Below are positions 19,526 to 28,693 of a DNA stretch of 64,000 nt, piece after piece (position 1 is the first letter of the stretch; every line of letters starts with the position of its first letter). The notes below the pieces were generated by a model, which saw only the letters and a list, made by a program, of their open reading frames with translations, did not search any database and was not told where the DNA came from. Origin of the DNA: Pseudobythopirellula maris (GTDB lineage Bacteria; Planctomycetota; Planctomycetia; Pirellulales; Lacipirellulaceae). A program made the position numbers and the translations under genes. The stretch is from positions 1,240,001 to 1,304,000 of the forward strand of contig NZ_SJPQ01000001.1 of assembly GCF_007859945.1 (NCBI RefSeq), read 5' to 3'.

Positions 19526-22500
19526 ATGCCACTCGCGCCGTCGCCACAGACCGTTACGCTCGTCCACGGCGCCCCGGCATGCCGCACCAAGTGGCTCTTG
19601 GATCGGTACCGCGATTCGCTAGGCGAGCGCGGCCAGCCAATGGCCGCTTCTCTAGGCTCTTTCGCGGGCGTGTCACCTGCAGACGGCCCGCAGACCATGG
19701 GGGGATCCCCGCCGGCGTGGCTCTGGCTTGGGCCCAACCACCGAGCAACCGAGTCGGTGCGCAGCTGTTTGCTGGAGGGTGAGGGAAGCACCGCATTGCT
19801 CGAACCGGGTGTCCGCACGCCCCGTCGACTCGCCGACGCCCTCGCCAGCCTCACCGACAGCCGACACAAGCCGCTCGGCGCCGCGGAAAGGCAAGCCTTG
19901 GTAACCGATCTGCTCCGGCGTCGCGCGCTGGCCGGCCGGCTTGGGCCGCTTGGCGCCGTGGGCGTGACCCGCGGCACGGTCGACTTGGTCGACCGCGCGA
20001 TCGTCGAGGCCCGCAGCCAATGCCTGAGCGGCAAAGCCGCGTCCGCCTATTTGCGCCGAAGCCACGGCGCCGTCGGCGCAGCGATCGCCGACGTCTACCG
20101 CGACTACACCGGCGAACTCGCCGAGCATCAGCTGCACGACGAAGCGGGCCGCATGGCGCTGGCCACGGAGTTGATCGCCGCCGGTCCGTCGCTGAGCGAA
20201 TCGAACGGCGCCCACTGGCGGCTAGTCGTGGTCGATGGGTTCCTCGACTACTCGCCGCTGGAGCTGCGTTTGCTCCGCGCGATTCGATCGCGGGCGGAGA
20301 CGATGCTCGTCTCGGTCGCCGGCGCCGACCGCCTTGGTCAGTCGGCTTGGGTCGAGCGGCGCCTCACCGACGAGCTCGGCCCGGTCGAGCGAGTCGATCT
20401 CGCGGCGCCCGCCCGGCACCCTGCTGGTCTGCGCAAAGCACGTGCTTGGTTGTTTGACGACCCGCGATCATTGCCTCCGCCAGAAGAGCTCGGGCCCGCA
20501 GCGGCTGAGTCGATCGAGGTCGTCGCCGCGCGCTCGCCGCGCGAGGAATGCCGCGCCATCGCCCGCAGGATCAAGCGGCTGCTGCTCGACGGCGCCGCGC
20601 CGCAGGAGGTGGTGGTCGCCGCGCGTCGCTTGCCGGACGGCGGGCAGCTATTGGCGGAGGCGCTGGCCGACCACGGCGTTCCCTGCTCGGTGGAGCCCCC
20701 TCGGCGGTTGGGCGAAGCCCCGCTGGCGGCGGCGGTGCGAACTCTGCTCAGGCTCCGCACGCGTGACTGGCCTTTCGACACACTCTTGTCCGCCGTGGGC
20801 GAAGCGGGCTTCGTGGCGCTCGGTTCGCTGGGCGCCACGGCGCCGCGAGGACGCACTGCCGCCGAGCGGTTGGTGCGATCCTTGCAGCTCCCCGAGCGCC
20901 GCAAATCTTTGATGACCCAAGCCGCATCGCTAGTCAGCCGCAGCGAAGAAAGCGAAGGGCCCCCGACCGACTTGCAGCGGCAGGCCATCGATGGCCTGCC
21001 CGTGCTGGAGCGGCTCGCCGTGGCGGTCGACGCCTTCGCCGAACGCGCCACTCCGCTCGACTGGTTCGACACCGTACAGGGGGTTTTCGAGTCGCTCGGC
21101 TGGAGCTCGGAAAGCCGAATCGACCAAGCCGCCTGGCGAGCCTTCGAAGACGCGCTCGCTGCGCTAGAGCGGCTGGCGCGTTGGCGTGACGTGGCGGCCA
21201 CTACGGTCTCGTGCGCCGAGTTGCTTGGCTGGCTCGAGGACTGGTCGGAGCGACTCACACTCTCGCTGCCCGCCGAAGAAGAGGGCCGGGTCCGCATCGC
21301 GACGGCGGCCACGGCCGCGACCCTGCCTTGCCGGTGGCTATTTCTCTGCGGTTTGAGCGAAGAATCGTTTGCCGCATCGCGCGGGGCGTCGATGGAAGAG
21401 GACCCCGCCGCCGACGAAGCCAACGCCACGCCGCAAGACGCCGAGACCCAACTCTTTTACGAGCTCGCCAGCCGGCCGAGTGAGTGGCTGGTGCTCTCTT
21501 ACCCCGCACTCGACCACGCCGCCCAGCCGTTGCCCCCTAGCCCGTTCGTCACGGAGTTGGAGCGGTTGTTCCCGGCGGGCGCTTTGCGGCGTGACGACCA
21601 AACGGCCGTCTTCCGAGCGATCCGCCCCGACGAGCCGCCGCTCGGTGAGTCCGATTTCCGGTTGCACGCCGTTCACGACGCGCTGGCTGGCGACGCTTCA
21701 ACACTCGCCTCGGCAGCCTCGCGAGGCGGCGCCCTCGTCGAGGCGCTGGCGATGGTCGCCGAGCGGCAAACGGGCGACACGTTCGGCGCGGCCGAGGGTC
21801 TGTTTGGCGACGAGGCCGCCCGCCTCGCGTTGGCCGAGCGGTATGGCCCTGAGCATCTCTGGAGCCCGAGCCAACTCGAACTCTACGCCACGTGCCCCTA
21901 CAAGTTCTTCGCCCGCCAACTGCTGGGGCTCGAACCGGTCGAGGGATTGCAATTCGACGTCGATTACCGCCGCCGCGGCTCGATCGTCCACGACGCGATG
22001 GCGGCGTTCCACGACCGCCTGGGGCTGATCGAAGACGCCCGCGGCGGGCACAGCCGCGTCGAGGCCGAGCGGTTCCTCGACGCGCTCGTGGGGGCGCTCA
22101 GGGAGAAGCTGGCCGCCACCGGACTCCCGCCGCTCGAGGCGGCGCTCGCCGAGATCGAGACCCGCCAAGCCGAGCGTTGGGCCCAAGGCTACCACGGCCA
22201 GCTCGCCGACTACGAAAAGCACGGCACGACGCTCGACGAGCCGCTGACGCCGCAACGGTTCGAGGCTCGCTTCGGCCCTTCGCGTCGCGGCGGCGAAGGC
22301 GAGGAAGAAGACCCCCATTCGGTCGATGAGCCCTTCGCCTTCGACCTGGGCGACGAGCGTCTGCTGGTGACCGGCCGCATCGACCGCATCGACATCGGCA
22401 TGCTCGACGGCGAGCGCGTCTTCACCGTGATCGACTACAAGACCGGCGCCTCGGTCACGTCGAAGCTCGACGACATGGAGTCGGGCCGGCAGCTGCAATT

Positions 22501-22861
22501 GGTGCTCTACGCCCTGGCGGCCGAGAGCCTTGGTCTCGCCGGCGAGGGCGCCAAGCCGCTGCTGACCGGCTACTGGTCCGTGCAGAAGAAGGGCTTCGTC
22601 GCCCCCAAGGGGCTGTCGGCTCACAACGTCACGGAGGGAGAACACGGCTTCACGCTGGCGCCCAATCAGGTTTGGGAGCGCCTCGTCGAGACGATCCGGC
22701 GCCGCATCAAGGAGATCGTCGTCGGCGTGCGAGGCGGGGTCTTCCCGATGCTCAATCCGGACGAGCATTGCGGCGCGCGCTGCGAGTTCCGCACCGTCTG
22801 CCGTGTCGGCCAGGCCCGCAGCCTCGGCAAATCGCTCACCACCGAGAACGGAGAGGATTGA
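19526..22861 (+). CDS. addB: AddB-like PD-(D/E)XK nuclease / inactive helicase subunit
   Basis: An 1111-residue partner of AddA in double-strand break resection. The N-terminus (TLVHGAPACRTKWLLDRYRD) sits where helicase motif I would be but lacks the GKT/S, as expected for the non-translocating subunit. The C-terminal nuclease domain has YATCPYKFFAR near residue 790, RRGSIVHDAM, then VIDYKTG near 970 with the catalytic Asp and Lys. Three Cys near 1083-1093 (CGARCEFRTVC), with the earlier Cys of ATCPYKF, would hold the [4Fe-4S] cluster typical of AddB. The addA start follows after three bases, so the two genes are an operon. I saw no Chi-binding signature that I could name. Confidence 0.85.
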   Translation: MPLAPSPQTVTLVHGAPACRTKWLLDRYRDSLGERGQPMAASLGSFAGVSPADGPQTMGGSPPAWLWLGPNHRATESVRSCLLEGEGSTALLEPGVRTPRRLADALASLTDSRHKPLGAAERQALVTDLLRRRALAGRLGPLGAVGVTRGTVDLVDRAIVEARSQCLSGKAASAYLRRSHGAVGAAIADVYRDYTGELAEHQLHDEAGRMALATELIAAGPSLSESNGAHWRLVVVDGFLDYSPLELRLLRAIRSRAETMLVSVAGADRLGQSAWVERRLTDELGPVERVDLAAPARHPAGLRKARAWLFDDPRSLPPPEELGPAAAESIEVVAARSPREECRAIARRIKRLLLDGAAPQEVVVAARRLPDGGQLLAEALADHGVPCSVEPPRRLGEAPLAAAVRTLLRLRTRDWPFDTLLSAVGEAGFVALGSLGATAPRGRTAAERLVRSLQLPERRKSLMTQAASLVSRSEESEGPPTDLQRQAIDGLPVLERLAVAVDAFAERATPLDWFDTVQGVFESLGWSSESRIDQAAWRAFEDALAALERLARWRDVAATTVSCAELLGWLEDWSERLTLSLPAEEEGRVRIATAATAATLPCRWLFLCGLSEESFAASRGASMEEDPAADEANATPQDAETQLFYELASRPSEWLVLSYPALDHAAQPLPPSPFVTELERLFPAGALRRDDQTAVFRAIRPDEPPLGESDFRLHAVHDALAGDASTLASAASRGGALVEALAMVAERQTGDTFGAAEGLFGDEAARLALAERYGPEHLWSPSQLELYATCPYKFFARQLLGLEPVEGLQFDVDYRRRGSIVHDAMAAFHDRLGLIEDARGGHSRVEAERFLDALVGALREKLAATGLPPLEAALAEIETRQAERWAQGYHGQLADYEKHGTTLDEPLTPQRFEARFGPSRRGGEGEEEDPHSVDEPFAFDLGDERLLVTGRIDRIDIGMLDGERVFTVIDYKTGASVTSKLDDMESGRQLQLVLYALAAESLGLAGEGAKPLLTGYWSVQKKGFVAPKGLSAHNVTEGEHGFTLAPNQVWERLVETIRRRIKEIVVGVRGGVFPMLNPDEHCGARCEFRTVCRVGQARSLGKSLTTENGED

Positions 22862-22864
22862 GCC

Positions 22865-25800
22865 GTGCCGTCATCGAGCCCTTCAGTCCCTGCGGCCCCG
22901 CCGCTGACCGACGAGCAGCGTCTCGCGCTCGAGACGCGCGCCACCAGCGTGTCGCTCGACGCCGGCGCCGGCTGCGGCAAAACCTTCGTGCTCACCGAAC
23001 GCTACCTCTCACACCTCCGGCCCGAGGCCGCGGGCGAAGAGCCGCTTGCGCTCGAACAGATCGTGGCGATCACGTTCACCGACGCCGCCGCACGCGAGAT
23101 GCGCGACCGCATCCGCCGCAAGTGCTTTGCGCGGCTCCAGGCGGCCGACGACGAAGCCGAGAGCGGCTTCTGGCTGCGGCTGCTCCGCTCGCTCGACGCG
23201 GCGCGGGTCAGCACGATCCACTCGTTCTGCGGCGCCCTCGTGCGAGAGAACGCCGCCGCCTTGGGCCTCGACCCCACGTTCCGCGTGCTCGACCAAGCCG
23301 CGGCCGAGGTGCTGCGCAGCGAGGCGACCGACCGCCGGCTCCGTGAGCTGCTCGTCGCGCGCGACGAGCGGATCTTCGAGACCGCGGAGCACTTTGGCCT
23401 GATGGGCCTGAAGGAGCGGATCGCCCGGATCGGCGACTCGCGCAGCGACCCGGATTACCGCCGCTGGCTCACGGCGTCGCCCGACGAGACGGTCGAAGCC
23501 TGGCGCACTTACTACTACAGCGAAGTGGCCCCGGCCGTGGCGGCCGACTTCGCGGCTTTGCCGGCGATGCGGGCCGCGCGCTCGGCGTTGCTCGCGGCGA
23601 CGCCGAGCAGCGAAGCCGTCGCCGCCCGAGTCGCCGACTTGAGTCTGAGTTTTAACGATCTGGAGAACGCCGCCGACCCCCACGAGGCGCTCGCCCAACT
23701 CAGGCCGAACCTGGTGATGCGGATCAAAGGTCGATCCTTCACGGCGAAGGACTGGCCCGACGAGGGGCTCTACAATCAGTTCAAAGAGGCTTGTGTGACG
23801 CTCCGCAAGGAGATCGACAAGCTCCGCCGGATCGGGCTCGCCGACGAGCTGCGCAACGCCGCGCGGCTCGGCCTCAAAGCCCAGCAGCTCGCCGAGGAAG
23901 CGAGCCGCTCGTACGCCGACGCCAAACGCGAGGCGAACGCCCTCGACTACGACGACCTGCTGGTCGAGGCGCACCGGCTGCTGACCACCGAGGAGCACGC
24001 CGCGGCGCGGCGTGCGGCGGCGCGCGGGGTGGGCATGCTGCTGGTCGACGAGTTCCAAGACACCGACCGGCTGCAAACGGCGATCGTTCGTTCTTTGGTT
24101 TCGGATGGCGATGCGCCCGACGGCGATGGCGAGGGGGGCGTGGCCGGCGGGCGGCTCTTTTTTGTGGGCGACTTCAAGCAGTCGATCTACCGCTTCCGTG
24201 GCGCCGAGCCCACGGTGTTCCGAGACCTCCGCTCGGAGATCGCTCCCGAGGGCCGGCTGCCGCTATCGACCAACTTCCGCAGCCAGCCCGCGGTGATCGA
24301 GTTCGTCAACTCGGCGTTCTCGGGACTGTTCGGCGAGGAGTACACGCCGCTCCGCGCCGCACGACCGCAGGCGACGCCGCGGCCTGCCGTCGAGTTCCTG
24401 TGGACCGACTTCCCCGACGCCCCGGAGGGCAAGACCAAGGCGTCGACCCGTGAACAACGGGGCGCCGAGGCCCGCGCAATCGCTCGCCGACTGCACGAGA
24501 TGCTCCAGGGGGGCGAGTGCGTCGTTGCGGACTCGGACAACAACCCGCGTCCCGCGCGACCGGGCGACATCGCCCTCTTGTTCCGCGCGATGAGCGATGT
24601 GCAACACTACGAGGAAGCGCTCCGCGACGCCGGGATCAACTATTACCTGGTAGGCGGCCATGCCTTCTACTCGCAGCAGGAGGTGTTCGACGTGCTCAAC
24701 CTGCTGCGCACGGTCGACAGCGTGGCCGACGGGGTGAGCCTGGCGGGCGTGCTGCGGAGCCCCTTCTTCGCGCTGCTAGACGAAACGCTCTTCTGGCTCG
24801 CCCAAGCACGCGGCGGTTTGCAGGCGGGGCTCTTCAACCTCCAAACGCGTCAGCGCCTCAGCGAAGCCGAGCGACGCAAGACCGAGCGGGCCGCCGCGTT
24901 GATCGGCGCGCTCCGCACTCGCAAGAGCGAACTCGGCGCCGCCGGAGTGCTGCGGGAGGCATTGAGCCAAACCGGCTACGACGCCGCCCTGCTGGCCGAG
25001 TTCCTCGGCGAGCGCAAGCTCGCCAACCTGCAGAAACTCGTCGACCAGGCCCGCACCAGCGACGCCTCGGGCGCCGGCCTGGGGGGCTACGTTCGGCAAT
25101 TGTCCGAGTTCACCGCTCGCCAACCCAAGGAGGCGTTGGCCGCCACGAGCAGCGGGTCGGCCGACGTGGTGCGGCTGATGACGGTCCACCACGCCAAGGG
25201 GCTCGAGTTCCCGATCGTGGTGCTCCCCGACCTCGAGCGACGCGACCGGCCCGACAGCCCCTCGGCGGCGTTCCACCCGAGGCTCGGGCCGCTGGTGCGT
25301 CCCACCGATCGCGAAGACTCGAGCGGCGCGGTCGGCATCGACCTCTACCGCACGGTCGAATCACGCCAGGCCTCCGCCGAGCAGGACCGCCTGTTCTACG
25401 TCGCCTGCACACGGGCGGCCGACTACCTGATTCTCTCGAGCACGATCGAAGACCCGGGCAAGCTCAAAGGCCCGTGGCTGCGACGGCTCTCGGAGCGGTT
25501 CGACCTCGAGACGGGCGACTTTGTTGGCGAGGGGCCTGCGCCGCACGAGCGGCTCGTCGTGGTGCGTCGCGGCGACGACCGCCCGCTCGAGTCGGCGCCG
25601 ACCAAACGCGTCGACCTCGGCAAGGTGATCGAGAAGGCGCGGCGACTGACGACCCCACGGGCCGCGAAGCCGGTAGCGGGTGTCGAGCCGATCGCGATCG
25701 ACCCGGGCGCGCTAAAGCGGTTTTCGGTCTCCCGGCTCACGGGCCGGCTCCACCGCGCCACGGCCGCCCCGCGAACCGCCGAGGACGACTCGCTCGAAGA

Positions 25801-26446
25801 CCTCCCCCCGGTCGACGCCGCGTCGCTCGAATCGCTCCACGGCGCGAAGGTCGATCCTCTGGGCCTGGGCGTGCTGACCCACGCCGTGATGGAACGCTTG
25901 CCGCTGGACGGCGCCACGCCAGAAACGATCGCCGAGTTGAGCCAAAGCCTGGCGCCGCTTCACCTGCGTCGCGGCGCCGACGCGGCCGCCGCGCTGGCCG
26001 CCGCGCTGGCCGCCGAGATGGTCGGCCGCTTCGTCGCCACCCCACGCTTCGCGGCAATGCGTGCGTCGCAGCGGCTGGAGCGTGAGACCGAGTTCTTGCT
26101 CGACTGGCGTCCGACCGACCCGGCCGGCGCCCCGGCGTTGCTCCAAGGCTACATCGACGCCATGCACCTTGGCGAAGACGGCGCATGGCGCATCGTCGAT
26201 TACAAAACGAACCACACCGACGCCGCAGGGGTCGGTCCCCTGGCCGAGCACTACCGCTTGCAGATGGGCGTGTACGCCTTGGCCGCCGAGCGCGCGCTCG
26301 GGGCGTCGCCCGCCTCGCTCACGCTCAGCTTCCTGCGGCCCGGCGTCGAGGTCGAGTTCGTGTGGGACAAGGAGATGCGAGAAGAAACGACGCGGCGGAT
26401 CGACGAGGCGATCGCCTCCGCGCGTGAGCTTGCCCCCTCCCCTTGA
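22865..26446 (+). CDS. addA: AddA-like UvrD/Rep-family helicase-nuclease
   Basis: A 1193-residue SF1 helicase. Motif I is DAGAGCGKTFVLTERYL near residue 34, motif Ia VAITFTDAAAREMRDRIR, motif II LLVDEFQDTDRLQ near 395, motif III DFKQSIYRFRGAEP, motif V VHHAKGLEFPIVVLPDLE and motif VI FYVACTRAADYLILSS. The C-terminal RecB-like nuclease has LLQGYIDAMHLGEDGAWRIV then DYKTNH near 1112. Together with AddB it would resect double-strand ends for RecA. The start is a GTG with GGAGAGGA upstream, three bases after addB. The last codons and the stop lie inside a C/G-rich intergenic repeat (26432-26526). Confidence 0.92.
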   Translation: MPSSSPSVPAAPPLTDEQRLALETRATSVSLDAGAGCGKTFVLTERYLSHLRPEAAGEEPLALEQIVAITFTDAAAREMRDRIRRKCFARLQAADDEAESGFWLRLLRSLDAARVSTIHSFCGALVRENAAALGLDPTFRVLDQAAAEVLRSEATDRRLRELLVARDERIFETAEHFGLMGLKERIARIGDSRSDPDYRRWLTASPDETVEAWRTYYYSEVAPAVAADFAALPAMRAARSALLAATPSSEAVAARVADLSLSFNDLENAADPHEALAQLRPNLVMRIKGRSFTAKDWPDEGLYNQFKEACVTLRKEIDKLRRIGLADELRNAARLGLKAQQLAEEASRSYADAKREANALDYDDLLVEAHRLLTTEEHAAARRAAARGVGMLLVDEFQDTDRLQTAIVRSLVSDGDAPDGDGEGGVAGGRLFFVGDFKQSIYRFRGAEPTVFRDLRSEIAPEGRLPLSTNFRSQPAVIEFVNSAFSGLFGEEYTPLRAARPQATPRPAVEFLWTDFPDAPEGKTKASTREQRGAEARAIARRLHEMLQGGECVVADSDNNPRPARPGDIALLFRAMSDVQHYEEALRDAGINYYLVGGHAFYSQQEVFDVLNLLRTVDSVADGVSLAGVLRSPFFALLDETLFWLAQARGGLQAGLFNLQTRQRLSEAERRKTERAAALIGALRTRKSELGAAGVLREALSQTGYDAALLAEFLGERKLANLQKLVDQARTSDASGAGLGGYVRQLSEFTARQPKEALAATSSGSADVVRLMTVHHAKGLEFPIVVLPDLERRDRPDSPSAAFHPRLGPLVRPTDREDSSGAVGIDLYRTVESRQASAEQDRLFYVACTRAADYLILSSTIEDPGKLKGPWLRRLSERFDLETGDFVGEGPAPHERLVVVRRGDDRPLESAPTKRVDLGKVIEKARRLTTPRAAKPVAGVEPIAIDPGALKRFSVSRLTGRLHRATAAPRTAEDDSLEDLPPVDAASLESLHGAKVDPLGLGVLTHAVMERLPLDGATPETIAELSQSLAPLHLRRGADAAAALAAALAAEMVGRFVATPRFAAMRASQRLERETEFLLDWRPTDPAGAPALLQGYIDAMHLGEDGAWRIVDYKTNHTDAAGVGPLAEHYRLQMGVYALAAERALGASPASLTLSFLRPGVEVEFVWDKEMREETTRRIDEAIASARELAPSP

Positions 26447-26526
26447 TAGGGAGGGGGTGGGAGAGGGGTGGAGAGCCCGGGTACACGGGGCGTCCCCCTC
26501 CCTAATCCTCCCACCAGGGGGGAGGG
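26432..26526. repeat. C/G-run palindromic repeat overlapping the end of addA
   Basis: CCCCCTCCCCTTGATAGGGA and the following GGGGGTGGGAG form one hairpin; a second one, TCCCCCTCCCTAATCCTCCC then ACCAGGGGGGAGGG, completes the element. A shorter relative lies at 28651-28686. Such repeats are common between genes in GC-rich bacteria and may act as transcription or RNase barriers. Confidence 0.6.
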
Positions 26527-26571
26527 AACATTGCAGCGGCTTCGCCGCAGAACGCATATCACGACAGCAGC

Positions 26572-27813
26572 ATGACCGAAACCAACTCCGCCCAACGCGA
26601 CTTCGCCCTCGAAGTGGTCCGCACGCTGCGCGGCGCCGACCACCAGGCGCTGTGGGCCGGCGGCTGCGTGCGCGACGCGCTCTTGGGCAAACAGCCCAAG
26701 GATTACGACGTCGCCACCGACGCCACGCCCGACCGGGTGCGCGAGGTCTTCGGCCGCCGACGCACGCTGGCGATCGGGGCGTCTTTCGGCGTGATCACGG
26801 TGCTCGGCCCCAAGCCCAAGGCGGGGTCGCCCAAGATCGACCCGATCGAGGTCGCCACGTTCCGCACCGACGGCGGCTACGCCGACGGCCGGCGACCCGA
26901 ATCGGTTTCCTACACCACCGCCGAGCACGACGCCGAGCGGCGCGACTTCACGATCAACGGGCTGTTCTTCGACCCGGTCGAGAGTCGCGTGATCGACTAC
27001 GTCGGCGGCGAGCAAGACCTCAGAGCGGGCGTGGTCCGCGCGATCGGCGAGGCCGATCGCCGCTTCGACGAGGACAAGCTCCGCATGCTGCGGGCCGTGC
27101 GGTTCGCGGCGACGCTCGGCTTCCGCGTCGACCCGGAAACGATGGAGGCCGTCGGCCGCCGCGCGGCGGAACTCACCGCCGTGAGCGCCGAGCGGATCGG
27201 CGCCGAGACGAGGCGGATGCTCGTCGACACGCACCGCAGCGAGGCGCTAAGGCTGCTGAGCGAAACCGGCCTGATGGCGCTGGTCTTGCCGCCGCTCGGC
27301 GGAGCCGACGCCAAGACGCTCGCCGAGCGACGCGCCGTGGCCGAGCGGCTCTCGGCGCCAACGCTCGAGCTCGCCCTGGCGGCTTGCCTCGACCAGGTCG
27401 CCAAGCCGGAGGCGATCGCCGCGACGGCCCGCGCGCTGCGTTTCACGACCAAGGAATCGCAAGCCGCCGCGTGGATTGTTCGCCACGCCCCGCTGGTGGC
27501 GGGGGCCGCCGAGGCGCCGTGGTCGGCCGTGCAGCCATGGCTCGCCACGTCGCACGGCGCCGACGCGGTCGCGCTCGCCGAGGCGACCGCCGGCGCCGCG
27601 ACCGAAGGATCGCTTTATTGCCGTGAGCGGCTCGCCTGGCCGAGCGAGAGACTCGACCCACCGCCGCTGCTGGGGGGCGCCGAGCTGATCGCCCTCGGCA
27701 TGCGTCCCGGGCCGGGCTTCGCCGAGTTGATCGGCCGCGTCCGCGCCGCTCAGCTCGACGGCGAGATCGAAACCGCGGAGCAGGCGGTCGCACTCGTCGA
27801 GGGGCAGCGGTAG
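26572..27813 (+). CDS. CCA tRNA nucleotidyltransferase / poly(A) polymerase family
   Basis: A 413-residue class II nucleotidyltransferase. It has ALWAGGCVRDALLGKQPKDY followed by DVATDA (the catalytic two-Asp motif, about residues 28-52), the arginine-rich GRRRTLAIGASFGVITV, and AERRDFTINGLFFDP. The RNA-binding neck is KLRMLRAVRFAATLGFRVDP. It adds CCA to tRNA 3' ends or, if the poly(A) subgroup, oligo-A to RNA; the class cannot be settled by eye. The two tRNA genes in the window encode no CCA, which supports the CCA role. Confidence 0.9.
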   Translation: MTETNSAQRDFALEVVRTLRGADHQALWAGGCVRDALLGKQPKDYDVATDATPDRVREVFGRRRTLAIGASFGVITVLGPKPKAGSPKIDPIEVATFRTDGGYADGRRPESVSYTTAEHDAERRDFTINGLFFDPVESRVIDYVGGEQDLRAGVVRAIGEADRRFDEDKLRMLRAVRFAATLGFRVDPETMEAVGRRAAELTAVSAERIGAETRRMLVDTHRSEALRLLSETGLMALVLPPLGGADAKTLAERRAVAERLSAPTLELALAACLDQVAKPEAIAATARALRFTTKESQAAAWIVRHAPLVAGAAEAPWSAVQPWLATSHGADAVALAEATAGAATEGSLYCRERLAWPSERLDPPPLLGGAELIALGMRPGPGFAELIGRVRAAQLDGEIETAEQAVALVEGQR

Positions 27814-27875
27814 GCATCGCTAAGCCAAAGGCCTACCATGGTGTTGGTCCCTCTCACCACACGAGTACCCAGTCG

Positions 27876-28427
27876 ATGACCCACGGTTTGCTGGCGGATG
27901 TCGCCTACGATGGCGGCTTTGTGCTGTCGCTCCTCTCCCGCGTGTTCCACACCACATGCGCGGCGACGATCCTCGGCGGGCTCGTCTACCTGCGGTTCGT
28001 GCTGGCCCCCGGCGCCGCCGTGGCGGACGACCCCGAGGCGGCCGTTTACGCCGGCCGGCGTAAGGCGTGGGCCATGTGCGTCGGCGTCTGCTCGATGCTG
28101 CTGATCCTCAGCGGCGTGTACAACCTCGTGGTGATCGTCGGCTCCGAGCCGAAGCCGAGCGGGCTCTACCACCCGCTGTTCGGCGTCAAAGTGATCCTGG
28201 CCGTGGTGGTGATGGCACTCGCCGCCCGAGCCAGCGGCGCGGCGGCGGTCGTCTCGGGCAAGCTGAAGAGCCAGCTCAACGTGGCCCTCGGCTGCACCTT
28301 AGCCGTGTTCGTGCTCGGCGCCACGCTCCGCATCCATCGCGACGCCGAGGTCCGGGACGTCGACGCCCCGGCCGAGATGAGCATCCGCGTTGGCGATGGG
28401 GGCATCGACATCAACGTCGACGAATGA
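27876..28427 (+). CDS. Four-helix membrane protein (CopD-like)
   Basis: A 183-residue inner-membrane protein with four predicted helices: VLSLLSRVFHTTCAATILGG (His in helix 1), AWAMCVGVCSMLLILSGVYN, LFGVKVILAVVVMALAARAS and LNVALGCTLAVFVLGATLRI. The HTT/GG pattern with single His and Cys residues in the membrane resembles the CopD family of copper or heme-related membrane proteins, but I assign it only by pattern. The C-terminus (about 30 residues, ending DINVDE) is acidic. It follows the CCA gene by 62 bases and precedes a tiny coiled-coil gene. Confidence 0.55.
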   Translation: MTHGLLADVAYDGGFVLSLLSRVFHTTCAATILGGLVYLRFVLAPGAAVADDPEAAVYAGRRKAWAMCVGVCSMLLILSGVYNLVVIVGSEPKPSGLYHPLFGVKVILAVVVMALAARASGAAAVVSGKLKSQLNVALGCTLAVFVLGATLRIHRDAEVRDVDAPAEMSIRVGDGGIDINVDE

Positions 28428-28474
28428 GCGCCCTCTCCGATTGACTCCACATCCACCCCCACCCTTAGGCGACC

Positions 28475-28645
28475 ATGGACAAGAAGGCGAAGAAACGGAT
28501 CGAGGTTCTGCGTAAGAAGATCGAGAACACGCAGCAGCGTTTGAACGGCGCAAAAGAGCAGATGGACGACCCGCAAGAGGTCGCCGACCTGGAGAAAACG
28601 ATCGCCGACGCCAAGGCGGAGATCGAGAAACTCAAGGCGAGCTGA
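28475..28645 (+). CDS. 56-residue coiled-coil protein
   Basis: The small protein starts MDKKAKKRIEVLRKKIENTQ and ends IEKLKAS. It is almost entirely charged with hydrophobic residues in heptad spacing (I-x-x-L-x-x-x-I, L-x-x-x-I-x-x-A), so a continuous coiled coil is likely. A DDPQEVADLE hinge separates two helices. No family is recognised. The ATG starts 47 bases after the membrane protein stop, and codon use looks normal, so I think it is real. It could be a small RNA- or membrane-associated helper. Confidence 0.7.
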   Translation: MDKKAKKRIEVLRKKIENTQQRLNGAKEQMDDPQEVADLEKTIADAKAEIEKLKAS

Positions 28646-28650
28646 ACGTT

Positions 28651-28686
28651 CCCCCTCCCCTTGATGGGGAGGGGCTGGGGGAGGGG
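28651..28686. repeat. C/G-run palindromic repeat
   Basis: CCCCCTCCCCTTGATGGGGA then GGGGCTGGGGGAGGGG, a close relative of the element at 26432. It sits between two convergent stops, where it may act as a bidirectional barrier. Confidence 0.6.
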
Positions 28687-28693
28687 ATACAGA

